A DNA stretch of 64,000 bases from Nakamurella antarctica (lineage in GTDB: Bacteria > Actinomycetota > Actinomycetes > Mycobacteriales > Nakamurellaceae), in assembly GCF_003860405.1 (NCBI RefSeq), contig NZ_CP034170.1, positions 2,294,001 to 2,358,000 on the forward strand. Direction: 5' to 3'. The notes under the pieces were generated by a model. The model was not told the DNA's origin. It did not search any database and saw only the letters and a list, made by a program, of their open reading frames with translations. The translations under genes were made by a program, and so were the position numbers. Positions 39,043 to 49,404 of this stretch are shown piece after piece. How positions within the stretch are numbered: the first letter of the stretch is position 1; each line of letters starts with the position of its first letter.

Positions 39043-39636
39043 ATGTCGCAACCGCCGGTGGATGGTGAAGCTGTCAGGGATAGCCGACCGCCGTCTGGTT
39101 CCTCTCAGGCCCACTCCCACTCCCACTCCCATGGCGCGCCCGAGGCCTACGGCTCACGGCTCCCGCAGTACCCGGCTACGACCTACGCCCCGCCCTCTCC
39201 CCCGTCCTCGGCATGCGAGCAGAGGCCCACTCAGGTGACCCGCGCTGCCGTGCTGTCCTTTGTTTCAGCCGGAATCGCGTTCGTGTTTCAAGCTTTGTTG
39301 CTGGTAATTTTTCGGATTTTCGCCAACGAATTGTGGCCGTCGCTAGCGTCGGCGGCATTGGCGGCTGTATCCGTTGCCGCGGTGATCATGATCGTCTGCG
39401 GCAGCGTGCTTGCCCTACGGGGCATCGACTATTTCCTCTTGGCGGGAGGCCTGATTGCGCAGTTGGCTATCACGCTGGCGGCCATGCTGACCTCGAACCT
39501 AGGAAACGCCCAGACTGTATTTTTTGCGCCACTCCCGATTATGGCGTTGGTATTTCTGTTTAACGATCGCTCGACCGGATGGTTCAGGCTGAAGTCCGCC
39601 GAGCGCAAGCGACCGTGTGATCACGCCGCTCGGTAG
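39043..39636 (+). CDS. Uncharacterised four-helix membrane protein with His-rich N-terminus
   Basis: 197 residues, family not recognised. The N-terminal ~60 residues are polar, with a His/Ser run (HSHSHSHG, possibly metal-binding) and Pro-rich stretches. Four hydrophobic segments follow (AAVLSFVSAGIAFVFQALLLVIF; SAALAAVSVAAVIMIVCGSVLAL; YFLLAGGLIAQLAITLAAML; VFFAPLPIMALVFLF), ending in a basic tail. ATG at 39043 has CAGGAG in front; the longer frame from 38905 would run through the leader hairpins. A structured 5' leader suggests tight regulation. Function unknown. Confidence 0.75.
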   Translation: MSQPPVDGEAVRDSRPPSGSSQAHSHSHSHGAPEAYGSRLPQYPATTYAPPSPPSSACEQRPTQVTRAAVLSFVSAGIAFVFQALLLVIFRIFANELWPSLASAALAAVSVAAVIMIVCGSVLALRGIDYFLLAGGLIAQLAITLAAMLTSNLGNAQTVFFAPLPIMALVFLFNDRSTGWFRLKSAERKRPCDHAAR

Positions 39637-39652
39637 ACCCGCACACGCAAAA

Positions 39653-39686
39653 GTGGCCCGACCCCGTCACATCGGGGGCGAGCCAC
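39653..39686 (-). terminator. Probable terminator of the ilvBNC operon
   Basis: On the minus strand GTGGC-TCGCCCCCG can pair with CGGGG-TCGG-GCCAC around ATGTGA, followed by TTTTG. It lies 84 bp after the ilvC stop. It also separates ilvC from the convergent membrane-protein gene. Confidence 0.65.
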
Positions 39687-39769
39687 CTTCCACTTCGCCG
39701 AGCGGTGCCATAAGCCCCGAAAGTCAGAATACTTGCGGGGATTAAGCACCACTCGGTGCGTCACACAAG

Positions 39770-40897
<1,128 letters not shown>

Positions 40898-40907
40898 TCA
40901 ACCTATT

Positions 40908-41420
40908 TCAGTCCGAACGGCTACTGGCCGAGGTGATCGACCGCGGCCCCCGTCCGAGAGCAACCATCCCGGATTGCACGGTTTCGCGCACGCCGAAAGG
41001 CTCCAGCATTTTGGTCAACGCTTCGAGCTTAGGGGTGGTTCCGGTCGCTTCGATGGTCAAGGAATCGGCAGTGACGTCCACAATATGGGCACGAAACATC
41101 TCCACCACGGTGGCTACTTGCGCTCGCACCGCGACGTCGGCGCGCAACTTGATCAGGATCAACTCGCGCTGCACCGAAGCATCTTGCGCGAGTTCGACGA
41201 TCTTGAGCACGTTGATCAACTTGTTCAGTTGCTTGGTAACTTGCTCCAACGGCAGGGCTTCAACCTCGACAACGATCGTCATTCGAGAAACGTCTGAATT
41301 CTCGGTGGGGCCGACGGCCAAAGAGTGAATATTGAAATCGCGACGGGAAAACAATGCTGCCACCCGCGCAAGGACGCCCGGCTTGTTCTCCACAAGAACG
41401 GATAACGTATGACGGCTCAT
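40908..41420 (-). CDS. ilvN: Acetolactate synthase small (regulatory) subunit
   Basis: 170 residues. The N-terminal ACT domain (HTLSVLVENKPGVLARVAALFSRR is its start) binds valine and confers feedback inhibition on IlvB; the C-terminal domain (REL-ILIKL, EATGTTPKLEALTKMLEPFGV) activates the catalytic subunit. Length is normal. It lies 80 bp after ilvB. Confidence 0.96.
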   Translation of the reverse strand: MSRHTLSVLVENKPGVLARVAALFSRRDFNIHSLAVGPTENSDVSRMTIVVEVEALPLEQVTKQLNKLINVLKIVELAQDASVQRELILIKLRADVAVRAQVATVVEMFRAHIVDVTADSLTIEATGTTPKLEALTKMLEPFGVRETVQSGMVALGRGPRSITSASSRSD

Positions 41421-41500
41421 TTACTTGTTCCGCCGATCTATCGAACACGGGGACGCGAGTGCGGCGCCTGGTCTTGCGGAAAATGGATAACAGTTCACGG

Positions 41501-43362
41501 CTACACCCCGTCAAACAGTGGACGGATGCCGCGAGCGGCCTGGATCTGGCTATTTCCCGCGCCGGCGGCGACCATCGGCCACACCTGTGCGTCCGCGCCG
41601 ACGGTGAAGTCGACAACAACCGGCCGGTCGTTGATCGCCATCGCCTCGTTGATGATGCGATCGACGTCTTCCTTGGATTCACATCGCAATCCGACGCAGC
41701 CCATGGCTTCGGCGAGCAGCTTGAAATCCGGAATGCGGTGCTTGTGGGTGCCGAGTTCGGTGTTGGAGTAGCGCTCCCCGTAGAACAAGGTCTGCCATTG
41801 CCGGACCATGCCCAAGTTGCCGTTATTGATCACCGCGACCTTAATCGGGATGCCTTCGATGGCGCAGGTGGCGAGTTCTTGATTCGTCATCTGGAAACAA
41901 CCGTCCCCGTCAATCGCCCACACCGTGGTGTCCGGCTTGGCAACTTTTGCGCCCATGGCGGCAGGCACCGCGTAACCCATGGTTCCCAGCCCTCCGGAAT
42001 TGAGCCAGGTGTAAGGCTTTTCGTACTTGACGAAGTGGGCCGCCCACATCTGGTGTTGGCCAACACCCGCACAGTAGATAGCGTCCGGACCGGCGATCGC
42101 GCCGAGCCTTTCGATGACGTACTGGGGTGCAAGGGTGCCGTCGTCTGGCTCGTCATATCCGAGGGGGAACGTTTCGCGGGTGTGGTTCATGTCGGCCCAC
42201 CAAGCGGTCAGATCCGCCGGCGCCGACTCCGCCCGCTCCACTTCGAGCGCCTTGATGAGCAGCGCAATCACCTCCTTGGCGTCACCGACAATGGGAACAT
42301 CCGCAACGCGATTCTTGGAGATCTCCGCTGGATCAATGTCAGCGTGGATAACGGCTGCACCGGGGCGAAGGTGGCCAGATTGCCTGTCACCCGATCGTCA
42401 AACCGGGCACCGAGCGTGATCAAAAGGTCAGCCTTTTGTAAGGCGGCAACAGCTGCAACGGAACCGTGCATGCCAGGCATTCCCAGGTGCTGGTGATGCG
42501 AGTCTGGGAACGCTCCCCGCGCCATCAATGTCGTCACCAGCGGGATGCCGGTGAGCTCAGCGAGCACCATCAACTCTTCGGTGGCGTGAGCCTTGAGCAC
42601 GCCGCCGCCGACGTAGAGCACGGGGCGAGATGCAGCGTTGATCAGCTTCGCGGCCGCCGTAATTTGACCGGCATGCGGGCGCACGGACGGACGGTATCCC
42701 GGTAGCGATACATCCTGTGGCCACGTGAATGTAGTGGTGGTCTGCAGGATGTCCTTGGGAATATCTACCAGCACCGGCCCCGGACGGCCGGTCGATGCGA
42801 TGTGGAAGGCCTGGGCGATGATCCGCGGAATTTCCGCGGCATCGGTGACAAGGAAGCTGTGCTTGGTGATCGGCATCGTGATACCGACAATGTCCGCCTC
42901 CTGGAAAGCGTCTGTACCGATGGCGGCCTTGGCCACTTGGCCGGTAATAGCAACGAGCGGCACCGAATCCATGTGCGCATCGGCGATGGGTGTGACCAGG
43001 TTCGTCGCGCCTGGTCCGGAGGTCGCCATGCACACGCCGACCTTGCCGCTGGCCTGGGCATAACCGGTGGCAGCGTGGCCCGCTCCCTGTTCGTGCCGAA
43101 CAAGGATGTGCCGGACCTTGGTGGAATCGAGAAGCGGGTCGTAGACGGGGAGGACGGCGCCGCCCGGGATGCCGAAGACGATCTCGACACCCGCCTCCTC
43201 GAGGGAGCGAACGACGGACGCTGCACCGGTGAGGTGTTCAACAGTGGGGGCAGCCGGAGCTGGCGCTACGGGGCGGTCCCGGGGCGCGGGAGAGATGGGA
43301 GCAGACGCTGTCTGGACGGCAGACGCTGCGGGGGCGACCGGCACTGGTCGGCTCTGCGTCAT
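41501..43362 (-). CDS. ilvB: Acetolactate synthase large subunit (interrupted by a 1-base frameshift)
   Basis: ThDP-dependent synthase that starts valine, leucine and isoleucine synthesis. The first frame (ATG 43362) has a Pro/Ala-rich N-terminus, then the [15 protein letters not shown] and [13 protein letters not shown] signatures, and runs in frame to NLATFAP. The sequence continues one base out of frame with [18 protein letters not shown], then [15 protein letters not shown] and the ThDP motif [24 protein letters not shown]. One base is missing at 42360-42366 (ACCGGGGC on the plus strand), giving TTCGCCCCGGTG on the coding strand where one more C or G is needed. Sequence error is likeliest. 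ATG 43362 has AAGG upstream. Frames: 42268-43362 and 41501-42271. Confidence 0.93.
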
Positions 43363-43451
43363 GATGACCTTCTTACTGCGGTTGGGTACTGCGGACTACT
43401 GGAACTCACCGTTGGCGGGGGTCTGCCTGCCGGTCGGAGATCTGGGGCAAT

Positions 43452-43490
43452 AAAAAACCCCCTGCCACCGGTTGGGGTGACTAAGGGGGT
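43452..43490 (-). terminator. ilvB transcription attenuator (intrinsic terminator)
   Basis: On the minus strand ACCCCCT (43490-43484) pairs with AGGGGGT (43463-43457), with ACC/GGT pairing inside, followed by a T-run (43456-43452). It lies between the leader peptide and ilvB. An alternative upstream hairpin, CGCGG-AACCA-CCGCG, lies between the leader stop and the terminator and could act in antitermination. This is the classic layout of ribosome-mediated attenuation. Confidence 0.85.
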
Positions 43491-43522
43491 GCGCGTCGTC
43501 GCGGTGGTTCCGCGAGGACACG

Positions 43523-43552
43523 CTAAATGATTACGAGGAGCAGGTTGTGCAC
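43523..43552 (-). CDS. ilvB leader peptide (MHNLLLVII)
   Basis: GTG CAC AAC CTG CTC CTC GTA ATC ATT TAG encodes nine residues, six of them Leu, Val or Ile, the end products controlled by ilvBNC. The GTG sits exactly at the start point predicted from the TTGACA/TATGGT promoter, so it is probably read from a leaderless mRNA. An in-frame ATG at 43564 would add MVEG but overlaps the -10 element. Leader peptides of this kind control ilvBNC in Corynebacterium. Confidence 0.8.
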   Translation of the reverse strand: MHNLLLVII

Positions 43553-43559
43553 GCCTTCC

Positions 43560-43588
43560 ACCATAAGCTTCGATGCGGTCGGTGTCAA
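43560..43588 (-). promoter_or_regulatory. ilvBNC promoter
   Basis: TTGACA (43588-43583, full consensus), a 17-bp spacer and TATGGT (43565-43560) on the minus strand. Seven bases after the -10 lies the G of the leader-peptide GTG at 43552. Confidence 0.8.
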
Positions 43589-43649
43589 AATAACCACCCC
43601 TGCCACGAAGAGTGGATCTTCGAGGCCGGGCTAGTGGGAATATGGAGGC

Positions 43650-44120
43650 ATGCTCCCCTCAGATCGCGCTGTATTTCGCCTGCCCAGAAGCGCCGTCGTC
43701 TTCCCGCTCATGCTCTTTATTCTGGTCACCCCGCTCGCCACCTTCAGGCCTTACCTGGTCGTTCTATTTGCGGTACCGGTAGCGGCGCTGATCTACACGG
43801 TGGTGACGCGCACGGTGGCGGATGGCCAGGAGCTGCGCGTCTACACCTTGTTGGGCAGACGCGTAATTTTGTGGGCCGACTTGGACGGCTTTGAATTCCG
43901 CGGACCCCGATGGGCGATCGCTGTGACACTGGGCGGCAAGCGGATCCGCCTCCCCATGGTCCGGCCACGGGATCTGGCGCACCTAGCGGCCGTCAGCGGT
44001 GGGCGGTTGAACCTGGAACCAGCGGCCGATCCGGAAGAAGTTTCCGGCAGCGAAGACGTTGTAGCCGTTGACGAGCAGTTGCGCGCCGATGAGGGAAACC
44101 CGGCCGACAAGTCTGAGTAG
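43650..44120 (+). CDS. PH-domain membrane protein (Cfp6/Rv3004-like)
   Basis: 156 residues. Two hydrophobic segments (SAVVFPLMLFILVTPLATF; YLVVLFAVPVAALIYTVV) are followed by a small PH-like beta domain (LRVYTLLGRRVILWADLDGFEFRG, GKRIRLPMVRPRDLAHLAAVSGGRL) and an acidic tail. It is the positional counterpart of M. tuberculosis cfp6 (Rv3004), also divergent from ilvB. GGAGG lies very close to the ATG. No biochemical role is established. Confidence 0.85.
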   Translation: MLPSDRAVFRLPRSAVVFPLMLFILVTPLATFRPYLVVLFAVPVAALIYTVVTRTVADGQELRVYTLLGRRVILWADLDGFEFRGPRWAIAVTLGGKRIRLPMVRPRDLAHLAAVSGGRLNLEPAADPEEVSGSEDVVAVDEQLRADEGNPADKSE

Positions 44121-44214
44121 CCGAAAAGTCTGGGTAGCCGCAAGGTCGGGATTCCCGCAAGGCACAGCCACAATTCAGGCATCGAGGCGCGACTGGCTGC
44201 CGGTGAACTGTGAA

Positions 44215-45183
44215 TCAGAGGTGGACCCGCACCGCGCGGCGGCGGGAGAACATGAGGGCGCCAACGCCGGATGCCACGAGAATCACACTCAGACCTAGGG
44301 CGGCGGTCACGTTGAGATCGGTGCCTGTCGCAGCAAGCTGTGGTCCGCTGGAAAGCGGAGTGGGTCTTGGGCCAGGTGCTGCAACAGCAGATCGCGGTGC
44401 GGAAACCGCCGGGGTGATGCGCGGAAAAGTAGCGTTCTCGCCTGCAACGATGATCGCTTCACCGTCTTCGACGACAGTGAACGTGCCTGTTTTGCTCTCA
44501 TCAGAGCTCGTCACTCGCACGGTATAAACGCCGAGAGCGGGAGTTCCTGATCCCAGCCAAGGAATGAGGAAAGAGGCATTACCCGCTGTATCTAGCGCGA
44601 TGTTAGCCAACCCCCAGCCGAACGCACTCGAGGACCGGACGCCCGTCGCCGGGTCTTGGGTGGGCTCATTTACATGTGTCACCCACACTTTGCTGGCGGC
44701 GTCCCCTGTCCGAAAGCCGGTCGCGGTGCCAGTGAGACCGGCACTCCCCTCGGCAAATTGAGAGACAGTGACAGTGGAGGGAGTGATGAGAACTTTGCCG
44801 AAGCCCGCGTCGACCGCAGTAAACGACACCGTGGGCAGGTCGTACAGGCCGAGATAGGTGCCGCAAGTGCCGCTCACGCTGTTCGCGCCCGGCGATTGAC
44901 CGGCTACTCCACCGGGGCCTACGAGCACCGAATATGACCAGTTACCGTCTGCATCGGGCGCAATGGACACGCCACCCGTTGCGAGATTGAGCGAAATCTC
45001 TGTCGGACCCGAAGTCGAAACGCAGCCTGTTCCACTGATCGTCACGCTGTCCCCCATCATCACTGACTCAGAGCTGACGGTCATTGTCAGAACAGGATCA
45101 TCAGCGAAGGAGATACCGGGGGCAGCGAGCGACGCCGCGCACGCAACCACCGCAGCTACAGCAGCTTTACTGAGTGTGTTCAT
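44215..45183 (-). CDS. Secreted surface protein with LAATG sorting signal
   Basis: 322 residues. A Sec signal peptide (MNTLSKAAVAAVVACAASLAAPGISFA) is followed by beta-rich, Ig-like sequence with Cys residues, a Pro/Ala-rich linker (RPTPLSSGPQ) and a C-terminal cell-wall sorting signal: LAATGTD, a hydrophobic helix (ALGLSVILVASGVGALMF) and SRRRAVR. LAxTG is the signal recognised by class E sortases of high-GC Gram-positives. AAGGAG precedes the ATG. No sortase gene is in the window. The ligand or role is unknown. Confidence 0.85.
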   Translation of the reverse strand: MNTLSKAAVAAVVACAASLAAPGISFADDPVLTMTVSSESVMMGDSVTISGTGCVSTSGPTEISLNLATGGVSIAPDADGNWSYSVLVGPGGVAGQSPGANSVSGTCGTYLGLYDLPTVSFTAVDAGFGKVLITPSTVTVSQFAEGSAGLTGTATGFRTGDAASKVWVTHVNEPTQDPATGVRSSSAFGWGLANIALDTAGNASFLIPWLGSGTPALGVYTVRVTSSDESKTGTFTVVEDGEAIIVAGENATFPRITPAVSAPRSAVAAPGPRPTPLSSGPQLAATGTDLNVTAALGLSVILVASGVGALMFSRRRAVRVHL

Positions 45184-45342
45184 GCCACTCCTTCTAATAC
45201 CACCAAACGGGTGATATAACCGTGGCAGGTCATCAGCAGGATGTCAATCTCCTGTGAATTGGTAGACGGTGCGTGAGCCTCGTTCCCGGACTCTCTTACC
45301 GCGCAGGTGCCCGGCTGCGACCCGATGACACCTGAGAGCCAG

Positions 45343-45980
45343 CTAGAGCCTTGCGAGGCTGAACTGAATCTCCCTGACCACAACTGCATTCCACGTCCGG
45401 ATTCGTCGAAGCATGGAGTGCTCACCACCAGGAACGAGTGTTCGGATCACGACCACGCCCGCCGCGCGCGCGGCAGAAAGGAAGAATTCGGTACTGGCCA
45501 CCGGAACTTCACGATCATTCTCGCCGTGCACAATGCGGAATTCCGAACCGGCTAGCGGCTGTACCGAATCTTCCGCCGGTAGCCAAGGGGCTAGGCCCAG
45601 TACCCCGCAGAGACCCTCCTCGTCCGAGCCGCATGTTGCCACGCGACCACCCATGGAATGCCCCACAAGGAGTACTGGAAGATGTGGGAACTGCCGTCGC
45701 AAAGTTCCCATCGCCCACCGAAAGTCGCCGACCACGCTGACCCCGTCCTCATTCCAGCCCGCGACCGAATATCGCAATTCGGCCCAGATCACGTCCGCGG
45801 GAAGACGCCGGCGGATGGACGCCACCAGCAGGGCCAGTCTTAGCACCGGGGTGAGAGGGCGCGCACCTTTGCGGTACTTATTTCAGGTCCACCAGGCAAT
45901 ACCAGCACCACAACGGTGGGCGCCTTCACAGTGCGCACAGTCAGCACGGCGCGCGAGCGCATGAACCGGATCTTGCTCAT
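45343..45980 (-). CDS. Alpha/beta-fold hydrolase (interrupted by a 1-base frameshift)
   Basis: The N-terminal part (ATG 45980: MSKIRFMRSRAVLTV, VVVLVLPGGPEIST) stops early, and the rest (VLRLALLVASIRRRL, then the nucleophile elbow LVGHSMGGRVA, LAPWLP, RIVHGENDREVP and the His in GGEHSML) continues one base out of frame. One base is missing at the G4 run 45848-45851 (coding TCACCCCGGTG). The ATG overlaps the upstream esterase stop (ATGA). This looks like the actinobacterial hydrolase family beginning VVLVLPGG. Substrate unknown; frameshift probably a sequence error. Confidence 0.82.
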
Positions 45981-47278
45981 TCCTTGAGCCCCATCCGGTC
46001 AGCCAACCACGGTAGCGAGTCAACCAGCCCGGGGCCCCACACCCGCCAGGTGTGGTCTCCCGGCAACTCCAGGTAGGTGATGTCCATTCCGGCAGCTTCG
46101 GTGGCAGCTTTTACTTTTAACGCATCCGGGAGATACACAGTGTCCTGCTGCCCCCCCACGATGACGCCAGCCGAATGGGGAAACTTGTGGCGGGACAGCA
46201 CATCCAGAGGGTTAACAGCCTGAAACGCGGCTGTGTCTCCGCCAAAAAGCGTATCGATCGTCTTCTGAATGGTCTGCAGGTGGGGGCCCGTCTCTCCTGC
46301 AACGTCGATGAAGTTGGGATAGACCTCGGGAGCGTTGACAGCCAACTGCAGCGCACACGTTCCACCGGCCGAAAACCCGCCAATCGTCCACTGTTTCGGG
46401 TCGGGTGACACCTGTAGATTGGCCCGAATCCACGCCGGTACATCTACAGACAGATAGGTAAAGCTGTTGCCCCGCTTCGAATCCAAGCAGAGCGGATTGC
46501 TCAGGGTGCCCCCCAGCGAGTCCACCGCTACCACCACGGGGGCCAAACCGTTGTGCGCGGTTGCGAAAGCATTCATCTCAGCCAGCAAGTTGCCGCCGTT
46601 GAACCAGTCCCGGGCCGAGCCCGGTTGGCCCGAGGTCAGCACGAGAACGGGAAGTTCCGCGCGCGGGTTACTCAGATACGAGGGCGGCACGTAAATCCAG
46701 GCGCCACGTGCGGCGAAACCCGATATGGATCCAGGTATCTCGGCAGTGGCGGTAGCCCCGCCAGCTGGCATCCCCGCAGGGGGCCGCCACACCTGCGCCA
46801 GAGTGGCATCCGGGCTGGCAGCGACAATAGCGCGGCTTCCGGTGAGCGCTTCGATGGGCTGATGGCCCGGGGGGTCAGCGCCGATGAGCGCCCTGACGTC
46901 GGGGATAGACCCGAAGTGTTGGTTCACCTGGGCTGCCCCGCTCACCCCCACCGCCACCACGGCGGCCACCAGCACGACTTTTTTGGCGATTCCCGGTGCG
47001 CCAGCCCGGATCCGGATCACTGCCGCAGCCACCGAGGCGAATGTAAAAGCGAGCCACCACGCAGCCAACCAGGACAGTCCGTCAGGGAACGGAACCCACA
47101 CGATGTTGACGAAGAACACCAACGCGGCCGAACACCCGGCGCCAGCCAGCATTGCCAGCGGCAACGATCGCGTCCACCATTGCCGTGTCCGTCCACACGC
47201 TAAATACAGCAGACCCAAGACCCCGAGCAACAGCAAGATCACCCTCATCGGGCCGGAAATAAGCGAGAGGTCCAACAA
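45977..47278 (-). CDS. Antigen-85-like esterase with N-terminal membrane domain
   Basis: About 433 residues. The N-terminus (LLDLSLISGPMRVILLLLG) leads into four hydrophobic segments, followed by an extracytoplasmic alpha/beta esterase domain of the D/antigen-85 family: YVPPSYLSNPRAELPVLVL, the nucleophile motif GGFSAGGTCALQLA, VGGQQDTVYLPDALK and the catalytic His in PGDHTWRVW. The start is taken as TTG at 47278, eight bases after GGGAGG; the frame stays open to 47533 but would cross the divergent promoter region. Mycolyltransferase activity cannot be claimed. It is coupled to the downstream hydrolase by ATGA. Confidence 0.85.
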   Translation of the reverse strand: MLDLSLISGPMRVILLLLGVLGLLYLACGRTRQWWTRSLPLAMLAGAGCSAALVFFVNIVWVPFPDGLSWLAAWWLAFTFASVAAAVIRIRAGAPGIAKKVVLVAAVVAVGVSGAAQVNQHFGSIPDVRALIGADPPGHQPIEALTGSRAIVAASPDATLAQVWRPPAGMPAGGATATAEIPGSISGFAARGAWIYVPPSYLSNPRAELPVLVLTSGQPGSARDWFNGGNLLAEMNAFATAHNGLAPVVVAVDSLGGTLSNPLCLDSKRGNSFTYLSVDVPAWIRANLQVSPDPKQWTIGGFSAGGTCALQLAVNAPEVYPNFIDVAGETGPHLQTIQKTIDTLFGGDTAAFQAVNPLDVLSRHKFPHSAGVIVGGQQDTVYLPDALKVKAATEAAGMDITYLELPGDHTWRVWGPGLVDSLPWLADRMGLKE

Positions 47279-47370
47279 GGATGGTGCCTCCCGAACCTGC
47301 TCCCGCCGATTGCCCTGATAGATGCAGAGCCGCGCGAGATGTCGCGCAGTTCCAAATCTAACAAGGAAAG

Positions 47371-47964
47371 ATGAGAAGACCCAGAGAGAACGTCCGTGGA
47401 TACGCTGGCCTTGTGAGGACGCAGAGAACCGATCCGGCTCCGGGCTTTGGCGACGGTGCTCTACCGCCAACGACGAACGGAACCTCAGCACTGCCGGGGG
47501 ATCATGTACGCCACCGACTTCCGGCTCGCGCACTGCGATACCGACAGGTGAAATCGCTTCTGGTGTGGCTCCCTGTGGCTGTCGCGGTCAGCATCAGCGC
47601 AGTTATTTTCCCAGGCTTGCCCCCGATTCTCCGCTACGCACTACCAGCGGCAGCATGGCTGCTCCTGGCTGTGATGACGCTGGTGGTGCCACAGATCAGC
47701 TATCGCCTTTTCTGGTATGCGCTCAGCCCGGCAGAGATCGATGTGCAGCATGGCGCGATCATCATTCGGCGCACCGTCTTGCCGATGAACAGAGTGCAGC
47801 ACCTCACCGTTTCGCAAGGGCCCCTCGCTCAACGGTTTCGACTGTCCACAGTTGCCATCCACACAGCAGCTGGCAAGGTAGACATTGCCGCTCTCGATGA
47901 AAACGAAGCCACCCTGATCCGTGGTCAAATCGCAGAGCTGGCAAGACTGTCCGACGATGTCTAG
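47371..47964 (+). CDS. YdbS-like PH-domain membrane protein
   Basis: 197 residues. After ~65 polar residues come two hydrophobic segments (LLVWLPVAVAVSISAVIFPG; ALPAAAWLLLAVMTLVV) and a bacterial PH domain (bPH_2): YALSPAEIDVQHGAIIIRRTVLPMNRVQHLTV. ATG at 47371 has AAGGAA close by; GTG at 47413 is an alternative that loses only polar residues. It overlaps the ydbT-like gene, the usual ydbS-ydbT pairing. Related Bacillus proteins affect resistance to secreted antimicrobials; the role here is unproven. Confidence 0.87.
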   Translation: MRRPRENVRGYAGLVRTQRTDPAPGFGDGALPPTTNGTSALPGDHVRHRLPARALRYRQVKSLLVWLPVAVAVSISAVIFPGLPPILRYALPAAAWLLLAVMTLVVPQISYRLFWYALSPAEIDVQHGAIIIRRTVLPMNRVQHLTVSQGPLAQRFRLSTVAIHTAAGKVDIAALDENEATLIRGQIAELARLSDDV

Positions 47965-49404
47965 ATCGTCGACCGGAACCCGTTTTCATCCCGCATTTCT
48001 TATCATCAGCGGCGCGAGAGGGCTGCGCGCCGTGATTCCACTTCTGATCTTGAGCGTCATCCGGTTCCCGCTCTGGGCACTGCTCCCCCTGGCCGGCCTT
48101 GTTGCCGCGGGGGCTATTGCATCGTGGTGGCGCACCACGTACTCAGTCCAAGACCGCGTGCTTCGTCTTGAGTCAGGAATATTCTCTCGCAAGATACGGA
48201 CCGTGCCAGCCAGTCGAATCACCGCTTTGGCCAGCGAAAGAGGCTTGATTCAAAGACTTTTCAACGTGTGGGAGCTCAAGGTCCAGACCCCCGGCGATGG
48301 CGAGCACGCCACCGTCAGCCTGACCTGCCTAACAACTTCGGAAGTCGAACGGGTCCGCAGAGCACTGCAGGGAGGGAGCTCCTCGGCCGAGCGGCGTGGG
48401 GGCGAGATTGTTCCACCAGCCACCCTCGCGACATTGGGCATCGGCACGTTGCTCGTGACCGCGGTAACCGGAACCTCACTGCCCCTGATCTTGGTCGGAC
48501 TCGTCACCGTCTATAACCGGGCACGAGATCTGCTGCCGGATGGCACTACCGACTATTTGGAGCACGAAGTTTTTGACCGTGGCCGCGGCACAGCCCTGAT
48601 CTTGGTGGTGCTGTGCCTGCTGGCGGTGGCGGTGGGCGTTCTCCTCACAGCGCTACGGATCGCGAGATTCACACTGGCTCGCGCGGATGATCATCTCCAA
48701 CTCAGCAGAGGATTGCTCGCTCAGCGCCGGAGCATCATCCCCGTGGACCGAGTGCAAGCGGTGCGGCTGGTCGACGGACTGGCCAGGCGTGCGCTGGGAT
48801 TCACTGCCATCGAGGTCGAAGTCGCGGGCCTGTCTGCTCGAGATTCAAGCCAGCGCACCTTGTTTCCGTTGATTCGCCGTAGCAAGGCCCGCGCTTTGCT
48901 GCAGCAAGCACTCCCCGAACTTCGTTGGAATCCCGTCCCTCTGCACACGATCCCCCGCCGTGGGCGTCGCCGTTATCTGACGTTGCCGCTGCTCACCGGC
49001 CTCGCTTTGTCAGGCGCAATCTTTATAGTTCCCACCCTGTGGGCTGATGCCGGCTGGACCGCGCCAGGGTGGCTCGTCGGCATTGGTGTCCTCCCCCGGT
49101 TATCGCCCTTACCGTGGGGGTGGCCCGCTCCCGCTCCGCAGGCTGGTCGATCGATACCGACGCGGTGGTCTTCCGTTCCCGCAAGATTTTTGCGATCCAC
49201 ACCCTGGTGGCACGCCGAGACCGAGTGCAGCTCACCACCGTGGCCACTAACCCTTTACAGCGCCGCGCAGGCTTGGCATCGGTGCAGATAGCGCTGTCGA
49301 GCGGCGCGCGCGCCACCGTGAAACAGGTGGAACGCAGCGACGCGGAATTCCTGCTGCACCAGATCGGGCGTCGAAACGTCGTTGTTGCCCCCGTGAGTCA
49401 GTAA
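47957..49404 (+). CDS. YdbT-like protein with three PH domains (interrupted by a 1-base frameshift)
   Basis: A membrane protein of ~482 residues if repaired. bPH_2 domains: first, YSVQDRVLRLESGIFSRKIRTV; second, LQLSRGLLAQRRSIIPVDRVQAVRL; third, WSIDTDAVVFRSRKIFAIHTLV, each after hydrophobic pairs. The third lies one base out of frame because of a missing C in the C5 run 49093-49097 (CTC CCC CGG, where CTC CCC CCG GTT would continue PPVIALTVGVARS). The start is ATG 47957, overlapping the ydbS stop. Frames: 47957-49291 and 49069-49404. The last seven bases overlap the convergent dehydrogenase gene. Confidence 0.83.
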
